Positions 1 through 5,492 of a stretch of 8,491 nucleotides of DNA are shown here, piece after piece. Origin of the DNA: Myxococcales bacterium. GTDB lineage: Bacteria; Myxococcota; Polyangia; Fen-1088. The translations under genes and the position numbers were made by a program. Under the pieces are notes generated by a model, which searched no databases, was not told where the DNA came from, and saw only the letters and a list, made by a program, of their open reading frames with translations. Location of the stretch: contig PMJE01000246.1 of the NCBI GenBank assembly GCA_003157315.1, positions 12,191 through 20,681 on the forward strand. Reading direction: 5' to 3'. How positions within the stretch are numbered: the stretch's first letter is position 1; each line of letters begins with the position of its first letter.

Positions 1-41
1 ACGGCTTTGGAAAGAAGCTGCGTGGTGCTCGGGCCGTTCAT
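1..41 (-). CDS. fliP: Start of the next flagellar gene, probably fliP (partial, runs off left edge)
   Basis: An ATG at 41-39 overlaps the fliO stop codon as ATGA, the usual arrangement of translationally coupled genes. Only 13 full codons are visible (MNGPSTTQLLSKA), too few to recognise a family by sequence. The name rests only on the very conserved order fliL-fliM-fliN-fliO-fliP. FliP is an inner-membrane component of the flagellar type III export gate. The visible residues do not yet show a signal peptide or membrane helix, so the assignment is positional. Confidence 0.5.
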   Translation of the reverse strand, partial: MNGPSTTQLLSKA

Positions 42-1288
42 GAGACCTTGCCCGAGAGCCCTTGCGCCAGCTTTTCGCGCAACTCCTGATCCTCGTAGCT
101 TTCGTCCAGCAACTCACGGAAGGCGGCCGCGTCTCGTGCGGACGACTGCTGGGGCCGGAGCCGGAACAATCGACTGAGCATGCCGATTTCTCCCTCGGGC
201 TCGGGCGCGGCCTCGGCCGCTTTAGCCAGGGCAAGTTCATCTGGCCCTCCACTCAAAGCGGGGGAGCTTTCCGTGACCGCCGCGACGGGCGGCTCGATAG
301 CTCCTTGCAGGGGCGCCAAGAGAGCAATTCCCGCCTCGCTAGCCCCAAGAACCATCATCTGGCCATTCACCCGTGCCACCAGCAACGCGCGCTTGGGCCC
401 AATGGCCGCAGTTTCTAGGATTTGGATGAGGCCCTGGCGGCGCGCGCGGCGGCGGGTGAGCGCCAGCACGCCGCCGGCCACTGCGACCAACGCGAGGATA
501 GACAGGACCAATGACAGACCGGGATGGTGGGCCGCGGCCGCGGGAGCGGCGGCGCTGTGAGCCTGGTTCACCGGGCTGGACCCGGCGGTGGGCGAGGCCG
601 CCGGCGCCGATTTCGTCGACGCGGTGGCCGCGGGCTTGCTGTCGTGCCCGACGGGTTCGGTCGTCTTGGCCAGCGCTGCTGCAGCGGCTGCGGGCAAAGC
701 CGCCTTGGCTGCGGGCAGGGTAGCGGCCTCGATTCCCTTGCTTGCTTGGTCCTCGGTCGGAGGCTTGCCAGCCGGATTCTCGTCTTCCTCGTTCTCCGTC
801 TTGGCAGCGAAGGGCATCTCCGCGGGTAGCGCCAGCGCCGCCTGCAGCAACTCCTGCGAGGCGCCAGGGCCCGCGGGCTTGACTTCGCGAAGCCGCCCAG
901 GGGCTCGCGTCCCCTGCTCTGCTACCGTCGCGGCTGCGCCTGCGTTCAAACCACAGGGGAACTGCACGCGCAGCCCGGTGGGCAGGGTCTCGACCGTGGC
1001 AGGCTCGCGGCAACGCATGCCGGGATCAATTGGGACTTCGAGCTTGGTGTAGCGCGCGCGTGTGCGGGCCACCACGGGGTGGTTGCCGTTCTCGAATAGC
1101 TCACGGACCGGGCTGGTGTCGTCCACGAAGATGTAGGCCAGGCGATGGCCGACCATGGGCCGAGCTGCGCGGGCAGAGACCGGCTCCGAGGTGGTGACCT
1201 CGACGATCACGTCACCGTCTTGGGTCTCGCTGGTCACACCCGTGACGGTGATGGCGGCAAGCGGAAGCAGGGCCAGTTGGGTCAGCAT
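38..1288 (-). CDS. fliO: FliO-like flagellar export gate assembly protein with N-terminal AMIN-like domain
   Basis: FliO is a membrane protein that helps assemble the FliP-FliQ-FliR export gate of the flagellar type III system. Of 416 residues, about 1-15 form a hydrophobic signal-like start. Residues about 20-113 look like an AMIN-type beta domain (VIVEVTTSEPV, RLAYIFVDDTSP, TGLRVQF) with two cysteines, C93 and C112. Residues 114-255 are an Ala/Pro-rich low-complexity linker. Residues about 257-277 are a transmembrane helix followed by RRRARR. Residues 284-328 are the typical FliO cytoplasmic domain (LETAAIGPKRALLVARVNGQ, LGASEAGIALL), and an acidic helical tail ends the protein. Known FliO proteins are often only 100-200 residues, so this one is long. 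The start at 1288 is chosen because GAGGAG sits about 9 bases upstream; an upstream in-frame start at 1453 would overlap fliN by about 150 bases. It begins 13 bases after fliN and overlaps the next gene by 4. The FliO call is firm; the AMIN assignment is by eye. Confidence 0.82.
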   Translation of the reverse strand: MLTQLALLPLAAITVTGVTSETQDGDVIVEVTTSEPVSARAARPMVGHRLAYIFVDDTSPVRELFENGNHPVVARTRARYTKLEVPIDPGMRCREPATVETLPTGLRVQFPCGLNAGAAATVAEQGTRAPGRLREVKPAGPGASQELLQAALALPAEMPFAAKTENEEDENPAGKPPTEDQASKGIEAATLPAAKAALPAAAAAALAKTTEPVGHDSKPAATASTKSAPAASPTAGSSPVNQAHSAAAPAAAAHHPGLSLVLSILALVAVAGGVLALTRRRARRQGLIQILETAAIGPKRALLVARVNGQMMVLGASEAGIALLAPLQGAIEPPVAAVTESSPALSGGPDELALAKAAEAAPEPEGEIGMLSRLFRLRPQQSSARDAAAFRELLDESYEDQELREKLAQGLSGKVS

Positions 1289-1301
1289 CTTGGGGTCCTC
1301 C

Positions 1302-1604
1302 TCAGCGTAGGCGTGCGATTCGTTCCGACGGGCTGACGATGTCGCTGATGCGAATGCCAAACTTGTCATTGACCACCACGGCCTCACCGCGCGCCACCAG
1401 GCGCCCGTTGATGAGGATGTCGAGCGCCTCGCCTGCGATCTTGTCCAGCTCAATCACCGAGCCGGGGCTCAGATTGAGCAGGTCCTGGATCGACATGCGC
1501 GCCCGCCCCAACTCCACCGAAAGATCGAGCGGGACGTCGAGCAAGAGATCGAGGCGTCTACCTTGCGCTCCAGATTCAGCGGGATTCGGGGTTTCCTCAG
1601 CCAT
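1302..1604 (-). CDS. fliN: Flagellar motor switch protein FliN
   Basis: FliN forms the lower ring of the flagellar C-ring with FliM and takes part in switching and in docking of export substrates. The 100-residue protein has a short variable N-terminus (about 1-18) and one SpoA/surface-presentation domain (about 19-92). Recognisable blocks are LLLDVPLDLSVELGRARMSI, DLLNLSPGSVIELDKIAGE, LDILINGRLVARGEAVVVND and KFGIRISDIV, which match FliN closely. The length fits a single-domain FliN. The start at ATG 1604 is preferred over an in-frame start at 1691 because AGAGGA lies just upstream and the longer version would run into the fliM coding region. It follows fliM by 22 bases and precedes fliO by 13, consistent with one transcript. 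Confidence 0.95.
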   Translation of the reverse strand: MAEETPNPAESGAQGRRLDLLLDVPLDLSVELGRARMSIQDLLNLSPGSVIELDKIAGEALDILINGRLVARGEAVVVNDKFGIRISDIVSPSERIARLR

Positions 1605-1626
1605 GGTTTCCTCTTGCTTGATCTCG

Positions 1627-2658
1627 CTACGCGGCCGCCTGGGTGAAGTTTTGCGGGCCCGGTCGCGCGGGCCTATTGGAGGCAGCGGCATGCATGATGG
1701 ACTTCAGTATCTCGACAGCGATTCCGCCCCCGACCACCTTGGGAATGCCGGTCATCTTGGGTCGCTCCTGCACCATCACCGGCAGCGGCGAGCCCTCGCT
1801 GGTGTTGAGCGTGACCACATCTCCAACCTTGAGTCCCAACAAGTCAGACAGGCGCAGGTGGTAGCGTCCCATCTCGACCCGCAGCTCGACTTCCACCAGT
1901 TCCAGCTCACGTGCCAGCGCCTGACCGAAACGCACGTCGCGCTGTCCGCCCAACCGGGGCGGCGAACTCAGCAGCTTCTTGGCCGCCTCTACCGCAGCAT
2001 AGGGAATGGCCAACATCACGCGGCCGTCGATCGGACCGGTGACCTCAAACGCACACAGAATGGCCACGTCGCTGGGTGTGGCAATCGCGGCCATACGCGG
2101 ATCGGACTCGAAGCGCAAGACCTGCGGCTTGAATGACAGCACGCCCTCCCACGAAGTGGCCATGGCTTCCGACAACATGTTCAGCACATGCCGGAGCACC
2201 ACCTTGCCTACGTGGGTGAGGTCGGACCTGCTCTCGCCGGGCTCGGACTTGGCTTTGCGATCGCCGAGCGATGCGGCCAAGAGCGAGTGGGCCAGCGGTG
2301 CCTCGACAATGACCAGCGCCAATCCGTGTCCGGCGCCCAGGCTCATCACGCCAACCGCGTTCTGCCCGTTGAGCAAGTGGTTGATGTCGGCGAACTTCAT
2401 CAGGCTGGCGGGCGCAGCCGTCACCCGCAATTCCATCCGGGTACGTCCGGAGAGGGTGCGGCCAAAGAGCGAGGCAATGCGATCATTGATGGAATCCAGA
2501 GTGGGCATCTGGCCGCGAATGATGCGGTCTTGGCTGGTGAGGTCGTAGGGCACCACTGGCCCTTTGGCATCGGCCGCGGCGGCGTCGGGAGGAAGCTGGC
2601 CCTCCTGGATGGCCTGCATCAAGGCTTCTACTTCTGTGGGATCGAGTGGAGACGCCAT
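1627..2658 (-). CDS. fliM: Flagellar motor switch protein FliM
   Basis: FliM is the C-ring protein that binds phosphorylated CheY and passes the switch signal to FliG. The protein has 343 residues, the usual length. Residues 5-14 (LDPTEVEALM) correspond to the CheY-binding segment (consensus LSQxEIDALL), somewhat diverged. The core starts at YDLTSQDRIIRGQMPTLDSI (38-57), followed by the middle domain with the LTHVGKVVLRHVLNMLSEAM helix (147-166). The C-terminal SpoA domain (about 250-318) contains VEVELRVEMGRYHLRLSDLL and LKVGDVVTLN. The ATG at 2658 has AGGAG directly upstream, placed in the 12-base gap after fliL. It shares its transcript with fliL, fliN and fliO. The short 'SLGD' around 130-133 stands where many FliMs have a Gly-rich LFGG turn, a small deviation. 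Confidence 0.95.
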   Translation of the reverse strand: MASPLDPTEVEALMQAIQEGQLPPDAAAADAKGPVVPYDLTSQDRIIRGQMPTLDSINDRIASLFGRTLSGRTRMELRVTAAPASLMKFADINHLLNGQNAVGVMSLGAGHGLALVIVEAPLAHSLLAASLGDRKAKSEPGESRSDLTHVGKVVLRHVLNMLSEAMATSWEGVLSFKPQVLRFESDPRMAAIATPSDVAILCAFEVTGPIDGRVMLAIPYAAVEAAKKLLSSPPRLGGQRDVRFGQALARELELVEVELRVEMGRYHLRLSDLLGLKVGDVVTLNTSEGSPLPVMVQERPKMTGIPKVVGGGIAVEILKSIMHAAASNRPARPGPQNFTQAAA

Positions 2659-2670
2659 GCGGGCTCCTGG

Positions 2671-3201
2671 TTACTGGATGATGAAGTCCGTGATGTACAA
2701 AGCGTGGATGCGACGGCCCGGTACCACCTCATCGAGGCGCTTCATGAGGGCGGACTTGGTGCGGTCGATGCCCTCACTGCCGCGCAGCTCGTCGAGCGTT
2801 CGGTCGGAAAAGTAGGTGATGACCGAGTCGCGGATCTGCGGCAGGCGCGCCTGTACGACTTCCCGGTCAGCGTCGCCGCCGACCTCCATGTCGAAGGCCA
2901 CGCGCACATAGCGGTCCTGGTCGACCCCACGAAGCTGGATGACGAAGTTCTCCAGCTTGAGAATGGGCCCGGGTGAGGCGCCGGCCACATGCTCCCCGGA
3001 AGCCGCCTCGCCGTGTCCACTGGACGCTGCGGGTTCGACGCTGGCAGAGGAAGCAGCCGAGGGCTTCCTCATCACCATCAACAGCACCGCGCCCATCATC
3101 ACCACATTGACCCCCAGGATGATGGGAATTAGCTTGTTTCCGCCCGCACGCGGGGTCTTCGCGTCTGCTGGGGCTGGGACTACCTCTTCGTTCTGTGCCA
3201 T
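2671..3201 (-). CDS. fliL: Flagellar basal body-associated protein FliL
   Basis: FliL is a single-pass inner-membrane protein around the stator that supports motor torque. The 176-residue protein has a short cytoplasmic N-terminus, one transmembrane helix at about 24-44 (LIPIILGVNVVMMGAVLLMV), a Ser/Ala/Gly-rich linker to about 80, and the periplasmic FliL domain. The latter includes GPILKLENFVIQL, DRYVRVAFDMEV, VVQARLPQIRDSVITYFSDR and VVPGRRIHALYITDFIIQ at the C-terminus, all typical of the family. Two in-frame ATGs exist, at 3207 and 3201. The purine stretch GGAG at 3212-3209 leaves one base before the first and seven before the second, so 3201 is chosen. The predicted sigma-54 transcript would start near 3214, giving a leader of only about 13 bases. 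It is the first gene of the flagellar operon in this window. Confidence 0.93.
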   Translation of the reverse strand: MAQNEEVVPAPADAKTPRAGGNKLIPIILGVNVVMMGAVLLMVMRKPSAASSASVEPAASSGHGEAASGEHVAGASPGPILKLENFVIQLRGVDQDRYVRVAFDMEVGGDADREVVQARLPQIRDSVITYFSDRTLDELRGSEGIDRTKSALMKRLDEVVPGRRIHALYITDFIIQ

Positions 3202-3223
3202 GGCCATTCTCCAGCGGAGGGTT

Positions 3224-3240
3224 CAGCAATCCGCGTGCCT
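3224..3240 (-). promoter_or_regulatory. Sigma-54 (-24/-12) promoter of the fliL operon
   Basis: Read on the minus strand from 3240, the sequence is AGGCACGCGGATTGCTG. It matches the sigma-54 consensus TGGCACG-N4-TTGCW in all positions but the first. The key GG (3239-3238) and GC (3227-3226) are separated by the required 10 bases. The -12 C at 3226 puts the transcript start near 3214, just before the fliL ribosome binding site. It therefore needs an ATP-dependent activator, fitting the NtrC-type gene further right in the window. Confidence 0.87.
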
Positions 3241-3271
3241 CTCTTGCGCCAGCGATTTCGCGGACTTGTGC

Positions 3272-3289
3272 GTGTCAGGCCAGTGACAC
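3272..3289. promoter_or_regulatory. Inverted repeat GTGTC-N8-GACAC, candidate activator site for fliL
   Basis: The 18-base sequence GTGTCAGGCCAGTGACAC has perfect 6-base arms (GTGTCA/TGACAC). Its centre is about 66 bases upstream of the predicted fliL transcript start and about 250 bases before the divergent HDOD gene. The same GTGTC-N8-GACAC pattern recurs upstream of the NtrC-type gene and in weaker form upstream of the GGDEF gene. It is therefore proposed as the binding site of the local Fis-HTH activator. Binding itself is inference. Confidence 0.5.
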
Positions 3290-3350
3290 AGCCAAAGCTC
3301 GGCGTCAGGATGATGGCGGAGGTGACCTGAGGGAGCAGCGCTTAAGATTG

Positions 3351-3359
3351 AGTGTCACT
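3351..3359. promoter_or_regulatory. Short palindrome AGTGTCACT, possible second half-site cluster
   Basis: AGTGTCACT is a 9-base palindrome sharing the 8-mer GTGTCACT/AGTGACAC with the dyad at 3272-3289. The run TGTCACTG also occurs at that dyad on the opposite strand. It lies about 141 bases upstream of the predicted fliL start, within the usual range for enhancer-like sites of sigma-54 activators. Its short length makes chance occurrence quite possible. Confidence 0.25.
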
Positions 3360-3445
3360 GCGCCGAAATAGAGATCATGGCGATGAGTCAGATCGCGTGG
3401 GGAGCCCGCCGGCCTTCGGGACGGACAAGCCCACCCTACCCACCC

Positions 3446-3462
3446 CGCGCGCTTCGCGCGCG
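3446..3462. repeat. GC hairpin (7-bp stem, TTC loop)
   Basis: The arms CGCGCGC and GCGCGCG surround a TTC loop. No T-tract follows on either strand, so it does not look like an intrinsic terminator. It lies between the divergent fliL and HDOD genes. It may be chance in GC-rich DNA. Confidence 0.35.
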
Positions 3463-3495
3463 CCCTCGCCGGCGGTGTACCATCGCGGGAGAGTT

Positions 3496-3518
3496 TGGGA
3501 ACCCTTTCAGGGTTCCCA
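3496..3518 (+). promoter_or_regulatory. Perfect 9-bp hairpin directly upstream of the HDOD start codon
   Basis: TGGGAACCC (3496-3504) and GGGTTCCCA (3510-3518) pair perfectly around a TTTCA loop. The hairpin ends 13 bases before the ATG at 3532, in the place where a ribosome binding site would be expected, and no clear Shine-Dalgarno sequence is visible there. In RNA it could modulate translation; in DNA it could be an operator. There is no T-tract to make it a terminator. Confidence 0.5.
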
Positions 3519-3531
3519 TTTCAGTGTCGCT

Positions 3532-4443
3532 ATGAACTTGACTCCTTTTCAGCAAGACCATCCTGCGGAACCGTCTATCGAGACCTTCGAGCCCGGCATC
3601 CTGGCCCGCAAGATCGAAGAGATCGCCGTGCGGTCCGTCGCCGACAACAAAGCGATCCAGCGCAGCCTGCCCGATGTTGCGGCGCATGTGATTGAACTGT
3701 GTCAGCTTGCCTACACCGACGCAGCCCGAGTCGAGAAGGCGGTCAGCAGGGATCCCTTCATCAGTGGTCAGTTGGTGTCAGTGGCTAACTCCGCCATGTT
3801 TGCCCCACGCGTCCCTATCGTCGGTGTGCGCGATGCCGTGGTTCGCCTGGGCCTCGACAATGTGTGCGACATCGTGATGATGATCGTCAGCAACTCGACC
3901 ATGTACCGGGTCAAGGGTTTCGAAAAGGAGGTCGAGGCGCTGCGCGAGCGAGGCCTGGCGGCCGCGCTTGCGGCTCGCGCCATGTCGCGGTTGATGCGCT
4001 CTGATCCCGCCGACTTCGCCTTTCTGGCCGGTCTCATGCACGACATCGGCGAGTTGGTCCTGCTGGAACGCTGCGCGACGGTGGGCGGGGTCACGCCCGA
4101 GATGATGGCCGGTGAAAACGAAGGGCCAGTCATTCGCGCGACCATCGCCCGCCTTCACACTGAATTGGGTGCAGCGGTGTGCCGCATCTGGAAGTTGCCA
4201 CCTAGCGTGGTGGATTCGGCCCTGTTCCACCACAATTGTCACAGGGGTGAAAATCGGTATCTCACCACCGCACTGGTGGCAGCCGCGGATCGCATCACCG
4301 AGCACCTGGGCCAGCGCGACCAGCTCCAGCCGCTTGACCTCGAGGATCCGTTGTTCGCTGACATCAAGCTCAAGCCCGATCAGGTGCAAGCCGTAGTGGC
4401 GGAGACGGAACGCACCCTGCCCGCCCTGTCCATCGGACACTAG
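3532..4443 (+). CDS. HDOD-domain protein (first copy)
   Basis: HDOD domains are HD-related helical modules, usually without catalysis, found in bacterial signalling proteins and often near c-di-GMP and motility genes. In this 303-residue protein the domain spans about 45-245: SLPDVAAHVIELCQLAYTD, VSRDPFISGQLVSVANSAMF, AVVRLGLDNVCDIVMMIV, FLAGLMHDIGELVLLERC and LGAAVCRIWKLPPSVVDSAL. The HD pair (H170, D171) is kept, but the His usual in the preceding helix is absent (RERGLAAALAARAM at 138-151), which argues against phosphohydrolase activity. The C-terminal tail (about 262-303) is family-variable. ATG 3532 is chosen because translation upstream of it is low-complexity and unprotein-like. A GTG at 3352 in the same frame is the alternative, and neither has a clear ribosome binding site. 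It is divergent from the fliL operon. Its partner and output are unknown. Confidence 0.85.
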   Translation: MNLTPFQQDHPAEPSIETFEPGILARKIEEIAVRSVADNKAIQRSLPDVAAHVIELCQLAYTDAARVEKAVSRDPFISGQLVSVANSAMFAPRVPIVGVRDAVVRLGLDNVCDIVMMIVSNSTMYRVKGFEKEVEALRERGLAAALAARAMSRLMRSDPADFAFLAGLMHDIGELVLLERCATVGGVTPEMMAGENEGPVIRATIARLHTELGAAVCRIWKLPPSVVDSALFHHNCHRGENRYLTTALVAAADRITEHLGQRDQLQPLDLEDPLFADIKLKPDQVQAVVAETERTLPALSIGH

Positions 4444-4460
4444 CGGCGCCCTCTGTGCCG

Positions 4461-4597
4461 GCTAGCTTTTTCACCACTGAGAGCACAGAGGACGCAGAGA
4501 TCGGATGTGAAGGAATTTGGATCGTGCAGGATCCAACCCTTCCCTTTCCGATCCGGCTCTGTGCACTCTGTGGCCTCTGTGGTTAACCAGCTAGCTT
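4461..4597. mobile_element. Palindromic CACAGAG-type intergenic element (REP/MITE-like)
   Basis: The left arm (from about 4469: CACCACTGAGAGCACAGAGG, then ACGCAGAG and ATCGGA) and the right arm (TCCGATCCGGCTCTGTGCAC, then TCTGTGGCCTCTGTGGTTAA) are inverted copies. A 27-base core matches at 21 positions. Inside lies a second stem, TTGGATC (4517-4523) and GATCCAA (4530-4536), with AAGGAA/TTCC next to it, so the whole unit can fold into one long hairpin. Each arm contains CACAGAG-type units about 9 bases apart. GCTAGCTT flanks both ends in the same orientation (4461-4468, 4590-4597), resembling a target duplication, although GCTAGC is itself palindromic. No transposase is present, so it would be non-autonomous. 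I recall similar CACAGAG arrays between genes in other genomes, but this is not checked. Confidence 0.55.
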
Positions 4598-4631
4598 CTC
4601 TGAGGCCAGAAATGTGACGGCGGGGCTTCCC

Positions 4632-4649
4632 TGGTCAGGATCGTGACAG
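4632..4649. promoter_or_regulatory. Imperfect dyad TGGTC-N8-GACAG, candidate activator site for the GGDEF gene
   Basis: Aligned to the fliL dyad, 12 of 16 core positions are identical (GTCAGG and GTGACA blocks). The GTC-N8-GAC spacing is the same. The centre is about 126 bases upstream of the predicted sigma-54 transcript start, typical for an enhancer-like site. Arm symmetry is weaker than at the other two copies. Confidence 0.38.
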
Positions 4650-4740
4650 CCCAGGGAGCGAAGCCTGCTGGACGCGCGACGGTGGCTGCAACACCAAGCG
4701 ATCGCTAGGGAAAACCGCCAGGCACATTCTCCGACGGGCT

Positions 4741-4757
4741 CGGCACGCGGCTTGCGA
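4741..4757 (+). promoter_or_regulatory. Sigma-54 (-24/-12) promoter of the GGDEF gene
   Basis: CGGCACGCGGCTTGCGA matches TGGCACG-N4-TTGC at all core positions except the first. GG (4742-4743) and GC (4754-4755) are 10 bases apart. It is almost the same as the fliL promoter (GGCACGCGG, one differing base, then TTGC). The start would be near 4767, giving a leader of about 17 bases with the ribosome binding site AAGGAGG at 4772-4778. Confidence 0.85.
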
Positions 4758-4783
4758 GAGCGGTCGTCCACAAGGAGGCTCCC

Positions 4784-5416
4784 GTGAAGTCAGCAACCGC
4801 CACCATCTCCGTCGAAGAATTCAACCTACCCGCCGAAATCACCCCTGAATTGGAATCGTCGAGGCCCACCCTCGACCAGCTCGTACGCGAGAACGCCAGT
4901 TTGCGTAACGCCCTGGCTGCCAGCAGCCAGATGCGCAATCTCGCCTACCGCGATCCGCTCACCGACCTGTGGAACCGGCATGTCTTTGAAAGCCGTCTCC
5001 TCGAGGAGCTGTCCCGCACGCGCTATCGCCCGGCCTGTTGTCTCTCGGTGGTGGTGTTGGATGTGCTGGGCATGACAGCCATCAACGAGATCCATGGGCG
5101 TGATGCTGGGGATCGCTGTCTCAAGGGAGTCGCCTGCCTGCTGCGAGAGGCCGTGCGCGAATATGATGTGGTGGCGCGCCTGGGCAGCGACGAATTCGCT
5201 CTGCTGCTGCCGGACACCGATGCCCGCGGCGCGGGGCACGTGGTGTCGCGTATTCGCCGGTTGGTCACCGATGCCAATGGCCGCTGGGGCCTGCCCCTGG
5301 GCATAAGCTTGGGCTGTGCCACCACCCCCGACGGAGAAACCAGTGGCCGCAATCTGCTTCGCTGCGCCGAGGTGGCTCTGCAGTGCGACCAAGAGCGCCG
5401 CGAGGGTTTGATCTAA
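4784..5416 (+). CDS. GGDEF-domain protein with degenerate active site and intact RxxD site
   Basis: GGDEF domains make the second messenger c-di-GMP, or bind it when degenerate. The 210-residue protein has a short N-terminus, a helix at about 28-52 leading into the domain, and the DPLTDLWNR block (57-65). Kept residues are D93 (metal), N101 and D110 (guanine) and R125-E-Y-D128, a correctly placed RxxD inhibitory site. The signature reads GSDEF (134-138). The second Asp of the DxD motif is Leu (95), the Lys of FK is Thr (98), and the C-terminal ADxALYxAK block reads AEVALQCDQ, losing its Lys. I infer weak or no cyclase activity with possible c-di-GMP binding through the RxxD site. No membrane segment or sensor domain is visible. 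GTG 4784 has a strong AAGGAGG five bases upstream and lies 17 bases after the predicted sigma-54 start, so it probably belongs to the same regulon as fliL. Confidence 0.88.
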   Translation: MKSATATISVEEFNLPAEITPELESSRPTLDQLVRENASLRNALAASSQMRNLAYRDPLTDLWNRHVFESRLLEELSRTRYRPACCLSVVVLDVLGMTAINEIHGRDAGDRCLKGVACLLREAVREYDVVARLGSDEFALLLPDTDARGAGHVVSRIRRLVTDANGRWGLPLGISLGCATTPDGETSGRNLLRCAEVALQCDQERREGLI

Positions 5417-5461
5417 CCTCTTGTAGAGCGCCTGACTTTTGACATGACACGGGCCATTTGG

Positions 5462-5479
5462 GTGTCGGCCGGTCGACAC
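5462..5479. promoter_or_regulatory. Inverted repeat GTGTC-N8-GACAC upstream of the NtrC-type gene
   Basis: GTGTCGGCCGGTCGACAC lies within a longer perfect 8-bp dyad (GGGTGTCG 5460-5467, CGACACCC 5474-5481). The arms and 8-base spacing equal those of the fliL site. A further GACAC half-site lies at 5446-5450. It sits about 128 bases before the possible sigma-54 start of the downstream gene, suggesting autoregulation. It follows the GGDEF gene by 45 bases, so a terminator role is an alternative, but no T-tract follows. Confidence 0.48.
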
Positions 5480-5492
5480 CCTCCACACAATT

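Larger units (their letters stand above)
3241..3531. other. Divergent intergenic region between fliL and the first HDOD gene
   Basis: I see no convincing gene in these 291 bases. It holds a GTGTC-N8-GACAC dyad, a short AGTGTCACT palindrome at 3351-3359, a GC hairpin at 3446-3462 and a stronger hairpin at 3496-3518 just before the HDOD start codon. A possible sigma-70-like -10 (TACCAT, 3478-3483) has no recognisable -35 box. No plus-strand sigma-54 promoter with correct GG-N10-GC spacing and context was found, so the HDOD gene may use a housekeeping promoter. An open frame from GTG 3352 continues into the HDOD gene, but its translation is not protein-like. Confidence 0.6.
4444..4740. other. 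Gene-free region upstream of the GGDEF gene
   Basis: These 297 bases contain no convincing gene. They hold the palindromic CACAGAG-type element (4461-4597), a candidate activator site (4632-4649) and then the sigma-54 promoter just downstream. No T-rich terminator is evident for the HDOD gene ending at 4443, although the large palindrome could act as one. Confidence 0.6.

Noticed and set aside
1289..1453. Longer FliO start at 1453
   Set aside because: It would overlap fliN by about 150 bases and place an Arg/Ser/Trp-rich stretch before the signal-like segment; ATG 1288 has a good ribosome site.
1605..1691. Longer FliN start at 1691
   Set aside because: It would overlap the end of fliM and adds a basic stretch not seen in FliN; ATG 1604 has AGAGGA upstream.
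1339..2976. Long plus-strand frames (1339-2136 and 2188-2976) opposite fliN, fliM and fliL
   Set aside because: They mirror well-conserved flagellar genes on the other strand and show no domain or ribosome site.
3352..3531. N-terminal extension of the first HDOD protein from GTG 3352
   Set aside because: The 60 extra residues are Pro/Arg/Ser-rich and unlike HDOD N-termini, and the stretch contains hairpins and regulatory-like repeats; ATG 3532 fits better, though no ribosome site decides it.
5439..5444. TTGACA as a sigma-70 -35 box
   Set aside because: No acceptable -10 hexamer is found 16-18 bases downstream (GGTGTC, GTGTCG, TGTCGG).
5460..5481. The GGGTGTCG/CGACACCC dyad as intrinsic terminator of the GGDEF gene
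   Set aside because: No T-tract follows, and the arms and spacing equal the dyad upstream of fliL, so a binding site is preferred.
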